Assembly: GCF_007489285.1 (NCBI RefSeq)
Contig: NZ_VLIY01000028.1
Coordinates: 1 to 40,900, forward strand
Origin: Skermania sp. ID1734
Lineage (GTDB): Bacteria; Actinomycetota; Actinomycetes; Mycobacteriales; Mycobacteriaceae
Reading direction: 5' to 3'
Length of the DNA stretch: 40,900 bases
The notes under the pieces are model-generated. The model made no database searches. It worked only from the letters and a program-made list of their open reading frames with translations, and was not told the origin of the DNA. The position numbers were made by a program, and so were the translations under genes. The number at the start of each line of letters is the position of its first letter. The first letter of the stretch is position 1. Positions 15,779 through 24,088 of the stretch are shown here, piece by piece.

Positions 15779-17235
15779 TGCAGGGCCTCGATTCCCTTGA
15801 TGGCGGCGTCGGAGTTAGTGATGGCCCGTTCGAGCGGGGACCGTATGTGGCGCATCAGGATCGGGTCCTTGGTGCCGATCTTGAGCAGGCATTGGCCGAC
15901 CCCGAGCGACATCAGGGTTTCGGTGGTGCCGGCGGGGAGCTGGAACATTTCCGCGCACGCCGCGGCGTCATCGGCGCGCTCCTGCCGGTACAGGTAGACG
16001 ATTGAGGATTCCTGCATCAACGCTCGGGCCGGGGAGTCCCTGGCGAAGTCGGAAATATGGTGAAACGCGCTCACCGTCGAAAGACCAAGGCCGCGTGAGA
16101 GTTTCATGTTCGCGCGGAACAGCGCTCCGGTGGAGCCGTCGGCGACGTGCCATCCTTCGTCGATGAGCAGCTCGGTCTGTTCATACCGGGACGAGCGGGC
16201 GGCGAGCCGGTTGGCCAGCCACGTGTTGATCACGGTCATCACCACCCGCAGCGCCGGTCCGGAATCGGGCAGGTCGCACACGTCGAAATGCACGAACGGA
16301 TGCGTCAGCGCCTCGCGCACGTCGGCGCTCGTGGGGGCATCCACCAACCCGGCCAGCTCCCCGCGCGACAGGCGCCGCAGCGCCAGCGCCACGTCCCGGC
16401 CCCACCACTGGGCCTTCTTCGACCAGATGCCGGCATAGTCGAAATCGCCCGGTTGCGGGTTCATCATCCGCTCGGCCAGGTTCCCGATCACCGGCTCCCG
16501 CCCGATACGGCGGGCGTCGTCGGTGACCAGCCGCAGCGCATTGGCGGTGGCGGCGCGTTCGATCTCGCTCAGCGCACGGCCCATGGTGTCGGTGAGCACC
16601 GCATACAGCAGCTCGGTCTGACCGGCGGGGCGGACCTCGGCGTCGTCGTGGACCCCGCGCAACGCGATCTGCGGGTCGAGCAGATTCAGCCGGGGTCCGA
16701 CGTTGGCGCCGGTGGTGAACCGGATCGACGGCGCCCCCACGGCATCGGCGAGCACTCCGTACTCCCCGCGCCCGGATTGGCGTTTGCGGTCGATGCTCAC
16801 CACCTGCCGGCCCAGCGGCATCTGCCGCATCGCGTAGATCGTTTTCGCATTCGACGTCTTGGCTACCCCGATGCTGCCCAGCAGCGCCACGTTGATGTTG
16901 GTGACATCGGTGCCGTAGGCGGTGAACTGATCCACGCACACCAGCGACGAATTCGTCGCGTCCACGCCGTTGACGATGCCCTCGGTGCCGGACGGGCGCC
17001 GCGTCATCGCCAGATGCAGCGCCTCAGTCTGACGCGTCGTCGATGTCACCGGGTCCGGGCGCGGCTCGTACCAGCCGTGTCGGTCGAGGAACCTGCGCCG
17101 TTTCGGCAGCGGGCGACGCGGCGGCGGGAACCATGCGCCTTCCTTCTTCCGCGTCGATCCCTTTCCGCGGCCGAGCGGGCCGGCAACACTGCGCGGTGCC
17201 GCCGCATCCGAGCCGTTGTGCACGGTCGCTGTCAT
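15775..17235 (-). CDS. VirB4-like conjugation ATPase (C-terminal half of split VirB4)
   Basis: 486-residue cytoplasmic ATPase powering the secretion channel. The N-terminus is basic ('GKGSTRKKEG', 'PKRRRFLDRHG'). Walker A reads 'GSIGVAKT' (residues 120-127), with Ala where Gly normally precedes the Lys. Walker B is 'ELLIDEGWHVAD' near residue 358. A VirB4-type tail, 'SIVYLYRQERADDAAACAEMF', then 'ETLMSLGVGQCLLKIG', follows. It corresponds to the ATPase half of VirB4; the preceding SCO6880 gene supplies the other half, as is usual in actinobacterial systems. ATG 17235 has GGGGAGGAG upstream. The stop overlaps the coupling-protein start. Confidence 0.87.
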   Translation of the reverse strand: MTATVHNGSDAAAPRSVAGPLGRGKGSTRKKEGAWFPPPRRPLPKRRRFLDRHGWYEPRPDPVTSTTRQTEALHLAMTRRPSGTEGIVNGVDATNSSLVCVDQFTAYGTDVTNINVALLGSIGVAKTSNAKTIYAMRQMPLGRQVVSIDRKRQSGRGEYGVLADAVGAPSIRFTTGANVGPRLNLLDPQIALRGVHDDAEVRPAGQTELLYAVLTDTMGRALSEIERAATANALRLVTDDARRIGREPVIGNLAERMMNPQPGDFDYAGIWSKKAQWWGRDVALALRRLSRGELAGLVDAPTSADVREALTHPFVHFDVCDLPDSGPALRVVMTVINTWLANRLAARSSRYEQTELLIDEGWHVADGSTGALFRANMKLSRGLGLSTVSAFHHISDFARDSPARALMQESSIVYLYRQERADDAAACAEMFQLPAGTTETLMSLGVGQCLLKIGTKDPILMRHIRSPLERAITNSDAAIKGIEALQ

Positions 17236-17292
17236 CGCCGCGAACTCCTCCCCTGCCTTTTTGTGTCTCGAAGTGCGTGTGTATCGGGTGTG

Positions 17293-18900
17293 TCAGTTGG
17301 TGCGGGCGTGTTTGACCCCAGCCATGCCCCGGCACAGCGGCAGGGTCTGCACTTGCGCGGTGTCGTGGCGGTCGGTGTGCCAGTCGATTCCCCCGATCGC
17401 CGAGGATCCGGCGGCCTGCTCCACCCGCAGGCACGCCCGGCGCAGGTCCTCGCTGTCGCGGCCGGTCACCGACACCGACATCGCATACGCCGAGCCGGCC
17501 ACCCCGCGCCCCGGCGCCAGATCGTCGCGGCGGCGCGCCGAGGCCGATTCCATGACCTCAGCGGTGCCGTCGGAGATCTTGCCCTTCTGCCGGTGCCTGT
17601 GGCGGGTGGCGGCGTCCTGGGTGACGTCTTTGACGGCTTCGACGCGGGCCTTGGCGTCGGGGACGAAATCGATGCGCACCGAGATGGTGCGGATGGTCGA
17701 GGCGCGCGCCAGGTCCTCGCGGCCCTCGTCAGCTTCCACCCCCACCAGCAGCGGCTGCAGCCACAACGGGCCCAGCGTCTCGCCCTGGATCGCCCCGGGC
17801 GGTACCTGCCCGCAGCGGGTGTGCCACTTACCGGCCACCACCACCGCGTCGGCGCCGCCGATGTAGGACTGCCAGCACGATTCCCAGTCCACGTCACGGT
17901 CGTCGTCGAGGGCGTAGTCGGGGTTCTGCAGCGCCCGGATCAGTGCGGCGGTGCGCCGCTCCCCCAGCACGTGCACCGGTCCCCACCCGGCGCCGTCGAG
18001 CAGCCGCACGAGGCGTTCCAGTTCGTCTTTGACCACCGACGCCCATCCCACCTCGACGCGGCGGGTGCCGCCGAACTCGTCGCGGGTCGCGGCTTCTGCG
18101 TGAAACTCCGGGGTGAGCGGGACCTTCACCACCACGAACGTGCGGTGCTCCTCGGCCAGCGGGGCGATCTCGGTCAGCAACTGGTCGTAGTTGGCGACCA
18201 GCATTTCCAGTCGCCCGTCCTCGTCCGGTGCGAGCTTGTCGCGGTACCAGCGCACATGCGGGGTGATGTCGGCGGGCACCGACCGGTGCAACAGCTGCAA
18301 CCCGCGGATGAACGAGGACCGTTTCGCCAACTCGGCCTGCACCCACCCCCATTCCCGCCACGCCGCGGCGTAGTCGGCGTCCGATCCCAGCCCGGACTGC
18401 ACGCCTTGCACGGCCAGCACCACCGACAGGTAGGCGAACCTGTCGCCCGGGTTGGAATGGCGCAGCACGAACAGTGGGTCGAACCCGGTCCCGGCCAGCG
18501 GCAGCGGCTCCACCCGCCCGCAGAACACCGGCCGGCACCACGCCGGGTCCGCGCCCGGGTCATAGTCAGGTGCCGGGACACCGCTGCGCTCACCGCGATC
18601 GGTGACCGACCAGAACACGTGCTCACCGTTGCGGCGCCGCGACCATTCTCGGATGGTGTGCAGCCGCCGCTGCGCCCACGACTCCCGCCCGTCCCACGAC
18701 ACCGTTGTGGCCGCGACCGCCGCGCCCACCAGCACCCCCGCCACAGCACCAGCCCAGCCCTGCACGCTCCACCAGCACAGCACCGCCAGCGCTGCGGCAA
18801 GCGACCACACCCCGGCGAGCAGCGGATCCACTCCCAGCAGCCCGCGCCGGGCCACACCTTCTCCGGCCAGGGTCGCCGTGCGCGCCGGACCGCTCACCAC
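17293..18900 (-). CDS. SCO6880-family transfer protein (PrgI/VirB3-like membrane plus VirB4-N-like)
   Basis: 535 residues. Two closely spaced N-terminal membrane helices ('LLAGVWSLAAALAVLCWW', 'WAGAVAGVLVGAAVAATTV') resemble PrgI/VirB3. A cytoplasmic region follows whose pattern matches the SCO6880 family: 'VLRHSNPGDRFAYLSVVLAV', 'WREWGWVQAELAKRSSFIRG', 'FVVVKVPLTPEFHAEA', 'VEADEGREDLARASTIRTIS'. There is no Walker motif, in keeping with its being the non-ATPase partner of the following VirB4-like protein. The start is GTG 18900 or 18897. It overlaps (GTGA) the stop of a 16-codon leader that has the good GGAGG site, so expression is probably translationally coupled. Confidence 0.83.
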   Translation of the reverse strand: MVSGPARTATLAGEGVARRGLLGVDPLLAGVWSLAAALAVLCWWSVQGWAGAVAGVLVGAAVAATTVSWDGRESWAQRRLHTIREWSRRRNGEHVFWSVTDRGERSGVPAPDYDPGADPAWCRPVFCGRVEPLPLAGTGFDPLFVLRHSNPGDRFAYLSVVLAVQGVQSGLGSDADYAAAWREWGWVQAELAKRSSFIRGLQLLHRSVPADITPHVRWYRDKLAPDEDGRLEMLVANYDQLLTEIAPLAEEHRTFVVVKVPLTPEFHAEAATRDEFGGTRRVEVGWASVVKDELERLVRLLDGAGWGPVHVLGERRTAALIRALQNPDYALDDDRDVDWESCWQSYIGGADAVVVAGKWHTRCGQVPPGAIQGETLGPLWLQPLLVGVEADEGREDLARASTIRTISVRIDFVPDAKARVEAVKDVTQDAATRHRHRQKGKISDGTAEVMESASARRRDDLAPGRGVAGSAYAMSVSVTGRDSEDLRRACLRVEQAAGSSAIGGIDWHTDRHDTAQVQTLPLCRGMAGVKHARTN

Positions 18901-18944
18901 ACACCGCCGCCTGCGCCGACCAGTCCGCTGTCCGTGCTGCTCAT
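18894..18944 (-). CDS. 16-residue leader peptide coupled to SCO6880-family gene
   Basis: ATG 18944 follows GAGGAGGCGGGT, the best ribosome-binding site in the area. The frame reads MSSTDSGLVGAGGGVW and stops at TGA (18896-18894), which overlaps a GTG start of the next gene. Either it is a coupling leader, or it is the original N-terminus separated by a frameshift. The peptide has no recognisable function. Confidence 0.5.
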   Translation of the reverse strand: MSSTDSGLVGAGGGVW

Positions 18945-18990
18945 ACCCGCCTCCTCTGGGTCGTCCGCTCGCTGCGTGTACTGGGCCCGG

Positions 18991-19242
18991 TCAGTACCAG
19001 GCGGTGCCCGGTGGGTCGTCGCGCACGACGGCGCCCTGAGCGTCGACGATGACGCGGTGCCCACGGGTGTCGACGAACTCGCTCGATCCGTCGTCGCACT
19101 GAATCACGTTGTGCGCGTCGGGAAGTCCGCACGTGGCAGCGGCCGCCGTACCGGCATGACCAGTCACCGCCATGCCCGCGCCGCCAGCGACGGCCAGCCC
19201 GGCTGTTGCGGCGATGCGCGCGATTGTGCGGGTGAGTCTCAT
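18991..19242 (-). CDS. Small secreted protein of the transfer operon
   Basis: 83 residues with a clear Sec signal peptide: basic 'MRLTRTIARIA', hydrophobic core, cleavage near 'GTAAAA|TCG'. The mature part is about 47 residues with two cysteines ('TCGLPDAHNVIQCDDGSSEF') that could form a disulphide, and the end 'VVRDDPPGTAWY'. No known family. Its place between the VirB6-like and SCO6880-family genes suggests an envelope component or surface peptide of the transfer machine. Confidence 0.72.
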   Translation of the reverse strand: MRLTRTIARIAATAGLAVAGGAGMAVTGHAGTAAAATCGLPDAHNVIQCDDGSSEFVDTRGHRVIVDAQGAVVRDDPPGTAWY

Positions 19243-19272
19243 CGGTTGTCCCTAAGCGGTTGGGTGTGGGTG

Positions 19273-21465
19273 TCAGATGTCCAGGTCGGGGGCCGCGCCG
19301 TCGGCGGCGGCTTTGGCTTTCGTGATCGCGGCCGAGGCGGCGCTGGCGGCCACCCCAGCAGCGACGGCGACACCGCCGCTGGCTGCGCCGGCCCCCGCTT
19401 GGGCACCGGCCTGCCCGCTACGGGCCGCGGATTCGCCGGAGCCGTGCACAAGCGGGCGCGCACCGACCGGCTCACCACCGGACCTGCCGCCGATGGTGGC
19501 GAGGTCGCCGCGCTGGCGCTGCAGGTAGGCGGCTTGCAGCGGCCCCATCTGCGGTGTCGCGGCGGCGAGACCGCCGGGTGCCGCTGCGCCCGCGGCCGGG
19601 GGACTCAGCGCGGCAGTGGCAGTGTCGGCACGTACCGTCGGCTGGGCGGAGCCGACCCCGATGTCACCGCCGCTGCGCCCGCCGCGGCCGTACATCAGAT
19701 AGTTCCCTGCCGCGCCGAGGGTCACCGCGCCCACACCACCGCCACCGCCGGTGTCGAAGGAGTTGCGGTCGGGCAGGATCGGCGCCCATTTCAGCAGCGA
19801 CCACGGCGCCGCCGCGGCGATGACGAACCCCACCGCCACGAACAGCACCTTGCTGGCCGTGCCCGCGGCGGGATCGACCCAGCCGGCGTCGGCCACCCGG
19901 TACACCACCCCGAGCAGCAGGATCAGCAGCGGCACACTCAACGCGATCCCCAAAAACACCGCCACCGGGGTCAGTGCCTTGCGCCGCCAGCGCGGGGAGA
20001 CCAGCATCAGCAGCGAAATCCCGGCCACGAACGCACTCAACGGCAGCCCGTACTGGTGAAACATCATCCCGACCCACAAGATCAGCGAGGCGAGCAGCAG
20101 CACGAAGAACAGCACCAGCCCGCCGATCGCGCCACCGAGGAAGTTGTCCGAGGTCGCCGACCCGAACCCGGTCACGTCGGAGACGAGTTGGCCGACCGAT
20201 TGGCCGGTCAGTTTCGCCGCGCCCTCGCTCAACGGCTCGGTCACCCCCAGCACGAACGAGGCGAACAGCGGCGCGAACATCGACACGAAGATCCCCGCCG
20301 GGGCGTACAGGAACAGTGACTGCGCCAGCTCCCGCGGGGAGCCGTGGGTGCCCGAGCGCACCACCGTGTGCACCAGCAGGAACGCCATCACGACGAACCC
20401 GAGCGTCACCGCCGCCTGATACTCCTTCAGGAAATCCGGTGCCAGCGGGTCGAAGCGGTGACTGCACGTGATCGATTGCAGGGTCGAAGTGGACACGTCC
20501 ACCGCGCCCTTTTTCATGTCGTTCGCCCACGACGCCGCGAGGCTGCCGCCCGGATTCGCCACAAAATCGACCATCGCCTTCGCGGCCTTGACCTCGGTTT
20601 TCGCCACCGCACTCATGCCTTCCAGCGCGAACTTGCCCGCCTGAAACGCCGGCAGCGCCTGTACCAACCCGGAAAAACGGTCGCTGAAACTTTTGTTCTT
20701 CTCAAGCCAGTTCGCGGTGCCGCCGAACATCGCGCCCACCGCCTGATTCCACTTCGCGCAGGTTTCGGCTGAAAGGTGCCCATCGGCGTGGGTGCAGTCG
20801 AGGAAAAAGGCGTGCATGCAGTAGGGGGCGCCCGCCGAGCACGGCCGCGACCAGGCCTCGCCGGGAACGGTGCCGTGCGCCGCGGCCGCGGCCTGCATGC
20901 CCGACAGCGAGTCCGAGTCCGGGGCCGCTGACCACGTGAATCCCCACGGGTTGTCCGCGGGCGAGCCCCAGGCCTTCAGGTCGTTGGCGCACATGCCGGT
21001 CGGCATCGCATACGCCGGGTCACCGGCGGGGAACACCTTCGGCAGCACATCGGAGCCGGGTTCGACCCCGTCCTTGATCGCCTGCGCGATCTTCGTCTGC
21101 TCCCCCGGTGCCAGCTCGCCGAACTGGTGGAACGACAGGAACGACAGTTTCTTGTCGTCGGGCAGGCGCCAGTAGATCAGCCGGTTCTCCTGGGCCAGTT
21201 CGGCATTGATGTAGGCCCCGAGGTCACCGCCCTTGCCCGCACAGGCCCCGGTGAACCACGATCCCTTGCGGAATTCCTCGGTCCCAGCGACGAACTGGCG
21301 CAGATCGGCGGGGAACCCGTGCGGCAGGCCCGACGCGTCCACCGGCGCGGCGGCGGTACCGGCGTGCGGGGCAGCCGGTGTCGCGCAGTCCGCGGCCGCG
21401 ATCCCCGCGCCGGCCAGCAAGCCCACCAGCCACAACAGCACGGTCACGACCACCCGGCGCAGCAC
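19273..21465 (-). CDS. VirB6/TrbL-like polytopic transfer protein
   Basis: 730 residues from GTG 21465; in-frame codons further upstream overlap the preceding gene. Layout: signal peptide ('RVVVTVLLWLVGLLAGAGIAAA'), then about 320 residues of extracytoplasmic domain rich in cysteines ('MCANDLKAW', 'CSAGAPYCMHAFFLDC'). At least five membrane helices lie at roughly 360-600 ('LGFVVMAFLLVHTVV', 'GGLVLFFVLLLASLILWVG', 'VAVFLGIALSVPLLILLL', 'VLFVAVGFVIAAAAPW'). An Ala/Gly-rich low-complexity tail follows. This is the VirB6/TrbL topology with a large actinobacterial N-terminal extension, probably forming the membrane pore or crossing the cell wall. Confidence 0.8.
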   Translation of the reverse strand: MLRRVVVTVLLWLVGLLAGAGIAAADCATPAAPHAGTAAAPVDASGLPHGFPADLRQFVAGTEEFRKGSWFTGACAGKGGDLGAYINAELAQENRLIYWRLPDDKKLSFLSFHQFGELAPGEQTKIAQAIKDGVEPGSDVLPKVFPAGDPAYAMPTGMCANDLKAWGSPADNPWGFTWSAAPDSDSLSGMQAAAAAHGTVPGEAWSRPCSAGAPYCMHAFFLDCTHADGHLSAETCAKWNQAVGAMFGGTANWLEKNKSFSDRFSGLVQALPAFQAGKFALEGMSAVAKTEVKAAKAMVDFVANPGGSLAASWANDMKKGAVDVSTSTLQSITCSHRFDPLAPDFLKEYQAAVTLGFVVMAFLLVHTVVRSGTHGSPRELAQSLFLYAPAGIFVSMFAPLFASFVLGVTEPLSEGAAKLTGQSVGQLVSDVTGFGSATSDNFLGGAIGGLVLFFVLLLASLILWVGMMFHQYGLPLSAFVAGISLLMLVSPRWRRKALTPVAVFLGIALSVPLLILLLGVVYRVADAGWVDPAAGTASKVLFVAVGFVIAAAAPWSLLKWAPILPDRNSFDTGGGGGVGAVTLGAAGNYLMYGRGGRSGGDIGVGSAQPTVRADTATAALSPPAAGAAAPGGLAAATPQMGPLQAAYLQRQRGDLATIGGRSGGEPVGARPLVHGSGESAARSGQAGAQAGAGAASGGVAVAAGVAASAASAAITKAKAAADGAAPDLDI

Positions 21466-21481
21466 TTGAGTCTCTTTCTTG

Positions 21482-22246
21482 TTAGTTGACGAAGAAGCTG
21501 TAGTAGCCGGACTGCACTTGGGCGCCCGGGGTGTCGGCCGCACCGGGCTGGCCCGGCTGCGGCCCGACGTGGAACGACTGGTCGGCCACCTTCCAGTCCC
21601 CGTCCTCCCACACCAGGTGCAGGGTGCTGGTGCCCCAGGTGGCGATGGTTGCCCCGTTCGCGGACTTGTCGATTGTCGACTTGCCGGCCGTCACGGCCCA
21701 GATCGAGATGTCGGCGGTGTCGAGGGTCGAGGAGAGCACGGTGGTCATCGCCGGCAGGTCCGCGAACGCCTCCCCGGTGTCCTTGCGGTCCTTGGCGTCG
21801 TTCAGCGCCGATACCAGCCCTGCCCCGGGGTGCGCGGCGACCATGTGGTTCTGCACCGCCGCCAGCGGCAGCTTCCCTCCCCACGCAAGGTCGTAGGCCT
21901 GGATGAAGTTCACTGCGGCGGTGGCGGCGCCAGAAGCGTCACGGGTGTAGCCCAAGGGCACCCCGTCGACGATGCGCGACGGGCCGTGCGGGGCGTGCGG
22001 GACACTCGAGCTCGCCGACGTGTCATCGCCGCCGCTGCGAGTGGCCAGCCCCACCGCCAGCCCGATCATCGCTACGACCACCAAACCGGCCAGCCCCCAC
22101 ACCAGCCACTGCCGCCGACCCGAACTGCGCGGGCCTTGGGCGGCGGTCGCGCCGTTGGTGCTGCTCGCGGAGCTGCGGGTGGGCCTGTCGCCGGCGCTGG
22201 TGCCGGCGGGGTTGTCGGGGGTGATGGAGGAAAAGTTCTTGCCCAT
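21482..22246 (-). CDS. Bitopic VirB8-like transfer protein
   Basis: 254 residues. The N-terminal 47 residues are Ser/Thr/Pro-rich and cytoplasmic, followed by one membrane helix ('WLVWGLAGLVVVAMIGLAVGL') and a roughly 180-residue outer domain. The outer part ('AVNFIQAYDLAWGG', 'TADISIWAVTAG', 'ATWGTSTLHLVWEDGDWKVA') has the alpha-then-beta layout and closing strand 'LVWEDGDWKVAD' seen in NTF2-fold domains of VirB8/TcpC-type proteins. The VirB8 role is inferred from topology and context. ATG 22246 lacks a strong site. The stop is 16 bp before the VirB6-like start. Confidence 0.68.
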   Translation of the reverse strand: MGKNFSSITPDNPAGTSAGDRPTRSSASSTNGATAAQGPRSSGRRQWLVWGLAGLVVVAMIGLAVGLATRSGGDDTSASSSVPHAPHGPSRIVDGVPLGYTRDASGAATAAVNFIQAYDLAWGGKLPLAAVQNHMVAAHPGAGLVSALNDAKDRKDTGEAFADLPAMTTVLSSTLDTADISIWAVTAGKSTIDKSANGATIATWGTSTLHLVWEDGDWKVADQSFHVGPQPGQPGAADTPGAQVQSGYYSFFVN

Positions 22247-22288
22247 GATCGGAAATGTCCTTACCTGTGTGGGGCCTGGCCGGTGTAC

Positions 22289-22723
22289 TCAGTGCGAGGG
22301 GAAGATGGCGACGATGCCGCCGACGAGGACACCGAGCATGGTCAGTCCGCCGAACGCGATGCCCGCCCATTTGGCGTCCTCGGTCTGCTCGGCCACCGCG
22401 ACCCCGTAACCACCGCGCTTGGCGCGGGCCAGGCTCACCACCGCGCGCACCGCCGAGAACGCGGTCACCACGAACCCGAGCCCCCACACCCCGGCGAGCA
22501 GTTTCTGCCACGCGGCCTTGAACTGGATGCCGAACAGATCGAAGTTCGGCACCACGTTGTTGAATGGGTTACGGGAATCGTCGGCGAGCACACCGACGGT
22601 GGCCGCATCCGCGGCCGCGGTACCCAGCAGCAGCGCGGCGGCGAGGATCACCACTACCGCGGCGGCGCGGGCGGTCCAGCGCTCGGCGAACCGGTCGCGG
22701 TTAGGGGTTGGGGTCGAGGGCAT
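22289..22723 (-). CDS. Small membrane protein, VirB2-pilin-like
   Basis: 144 residues from ATG 22723 (AGGAAG upstream). A signal peptide ('AAAVVVILAAALLLGTAAADA') is followed by a short hydrophilic loop ('DDSRNPFNNVVPNFDLFG') and two hydrophobic helices ('GVWGLGFVVTAFSAVRAVV' and 'WAGIAFGGLTMLGVLVGGI') separated by a basic loop. Signal plus two helices is the topology of VirB2 pilins and of the small TM proteins found at this place in actinobacterial transfer loci. No sequence signature confirms pilin function. An in-frame upstream extension to 22798 would overlap the previous gene. Confidence 0.65.
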   Translation of the reverse strand: MPSTPTPNRDRFAERWTARAAAVVVILAAALLLGTAAADAATVGVLADDSRNPFNNVVPNFDLFGIQFKAAWQKLLAGVWGLGFVVTAFSAVRAVVSLARAKRGGYGVAVAEQTEDAKWAGIAFGGLTMLGVLVGGIVAIFPSH

Positions 22724-22794
22724 CGGCGCTTCCTTTTCTGATCGGGCGTAGTTGCAGGTCTGGTTGTGCTGTGTGTGCTGGAGCATGGCGGTGC

Positions 22795-24072
22795 TCATCC
22801 GGTGCGCCGTGTGGCGGTGTCATAGCGGTCACGGCGGACGCGTTCGAGTTCGGCTTCCAGTTCGGCGATCCGCGCCGCCGCATCCTCGGCGGCCGCGGCG
22901 GGATACTCGTGCACGGGTTCGGCTGCAGCAGAGGTCGTTTCGATTCGAGTCGCGGCTGCGGCCAGGCGGGCCGCGACGTGTCCGGCAGCAACCGTCCACG
23001 CCCGTCGTGTCGGGGCGCCCAGCTGCTGGTAGTCGATGCGCCCGCCGCGGGCCAGTACCGGGTCATAGGGGATCTCGGCGACGGTGTCGATACCGTGCTC
23101 GGCAAGCGCGGCCAGCAGATGCGCCCGCAACCCCGCATCCGTGGGAGCCGGCGAGCCGGTGATCACCGCGACCGCCGAGCCCGCCAGCCGATCCAGGCCG
23201 TGTTCGCGCAGGGCGGCGAGCATCTTGAGCACGGTCATCCCGGCGGCGGCGTCGTAGACCAGCGGGATCACCAGCACGTCGGCGGCGTACGCGGTCCACA
23301 ACCAGTTGCTGCGGCGGCGGTTGTTGCCGGTGTCGACGATGACCAGTTCCCGCCAGCGCCGCAGCACCGCGTCGATGCTGCGGCAATGCTCGGCGGTGAT
23401 CTGCTCGAGGCGGCGCGCGCAGTCGTCGGAGGCGATGATCTCCACCCCGGACGGTTCGGTGCGCACCAGCCGCGACAGCGCCGAAGCCTGCGCGGCCGGG
23501 GCGGTCAGCGACTCCGCCGCGGCCAGCAGGTCCCATACCGTCACCGACCCGGTCGCGTTGGCGCGGTAGCCCAGGGTGCCTTCGGCTTCGGCGTTGTCCC
23601 ACACCACGGGCGCCGCACCGGCCCGGCGCGTGGTGGCGAAGGTGTTGGCCAGCAGCAGCGCGGTCGTGGTTTTGCCTTGCCCGCCTTTGGCGTTGGCGAC
23701 CATCACCACCTGCCGCCCGCGCAGCGGCGCGGTCAGCGCCGCGTGTGCCAGCCGGTCGGCGGTCTCGGCCTGTGACGGTGCCAGCCGCAGGCCCAGCAGC
23801 CGGTTGATCCGGCCCCGATGCCCCCACTGCGCGCGCTTGGCCGGCTCCTGCCCGGCGGCGTCGAGCAGCTGCTCGGCCCCACCCGTCGCCGGTGTCGAGG
23901 CGGCGGCTAGGGCGCGTTCGCCGTCGTCGATGGCGGGTGGGGTGAACTCGTCGGCGTCGAAGCCTTCCCCCAGCACGTCCGGCTGGGCCGGGGGCGGGGC
24001 GGCGGAAATGATTATCTTGCGGGTGCGAGTCAAATCCACCGGCGCCTCACCGGGGTAGAACATTTCGCTCAC
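22795..24072 (-). CDS. ParA/MinD-like ATPase of transfer operon
   Basis: About 425 residues. The first 110 residues are Pro/Ala-rich and disordered. The ATPase core follows: deviant Walker A 'ANAKGGQGKTTTALLLAN', 'VVWDNAEAEGTLG' as Walker A', and 'LVIVDTGNNRRRSNWLW' as Walker B. The C-terminal 35 residues form a coiled coil ('AARIAELEAELERVRRDR'). It resembles the large SRPBCC-independent ParA-like proteins in actinobacterial conjugation and type VII loci rather than a plasmid ParA, since no parB lies next to it. GTG 24072 or 24075 is supported by GAGGAGG; ATG 24063 is also possible. A role in positioning the transfer complex is inferred. Confidence 0.8.
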   Translation of the reverse strand: MSEMFYPGEAPVDLTRTRKIIISAAPPPAQPDVLGEGFDADEFTPPAIDDGERALAAASTPATGGAEQLLDAAGQEPAKRAQWGHRGRINRLLGLRLAPSQAETADRLAHAALTAPLRGRQVVMVANAKGGQGKTTTALLLANTFATTRRAGAAPVVWDNAEAEGTLGYRANATGSVTVWDLLAAAESLTAPAAQASALSRLVRTEPSGVEIIASDDCARRLEQITAEHCRSIDAVLRRWRELVIVDTGNNRRRSNWLWTAYAADVLVIPLVYDAAAGMTVLKMLAALREHGLDRLAGSAVAVITGSPAPTDAGLRAHLLAALAEHGIDTVAEIPYDPVLARGGRIDYQQLGAPTRRAWTVAAGHVAARLAAAATRIETTSAAAEPVHEYPAAAAEDAAARIAELEAELERVRRDRYDTATRRTG

Positions 24073-24088
24073 CACAAGCCTCCTCGTG

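Noticed and set aside
16147-20319. A 1390-codon open frame on the plus strand
   Set aside because: It is antisense to four well-supported transfer genes, its translation is Arg/His/Gln/Pro-rich low complexity, and long antisense frames are common in GC-rich DNA.
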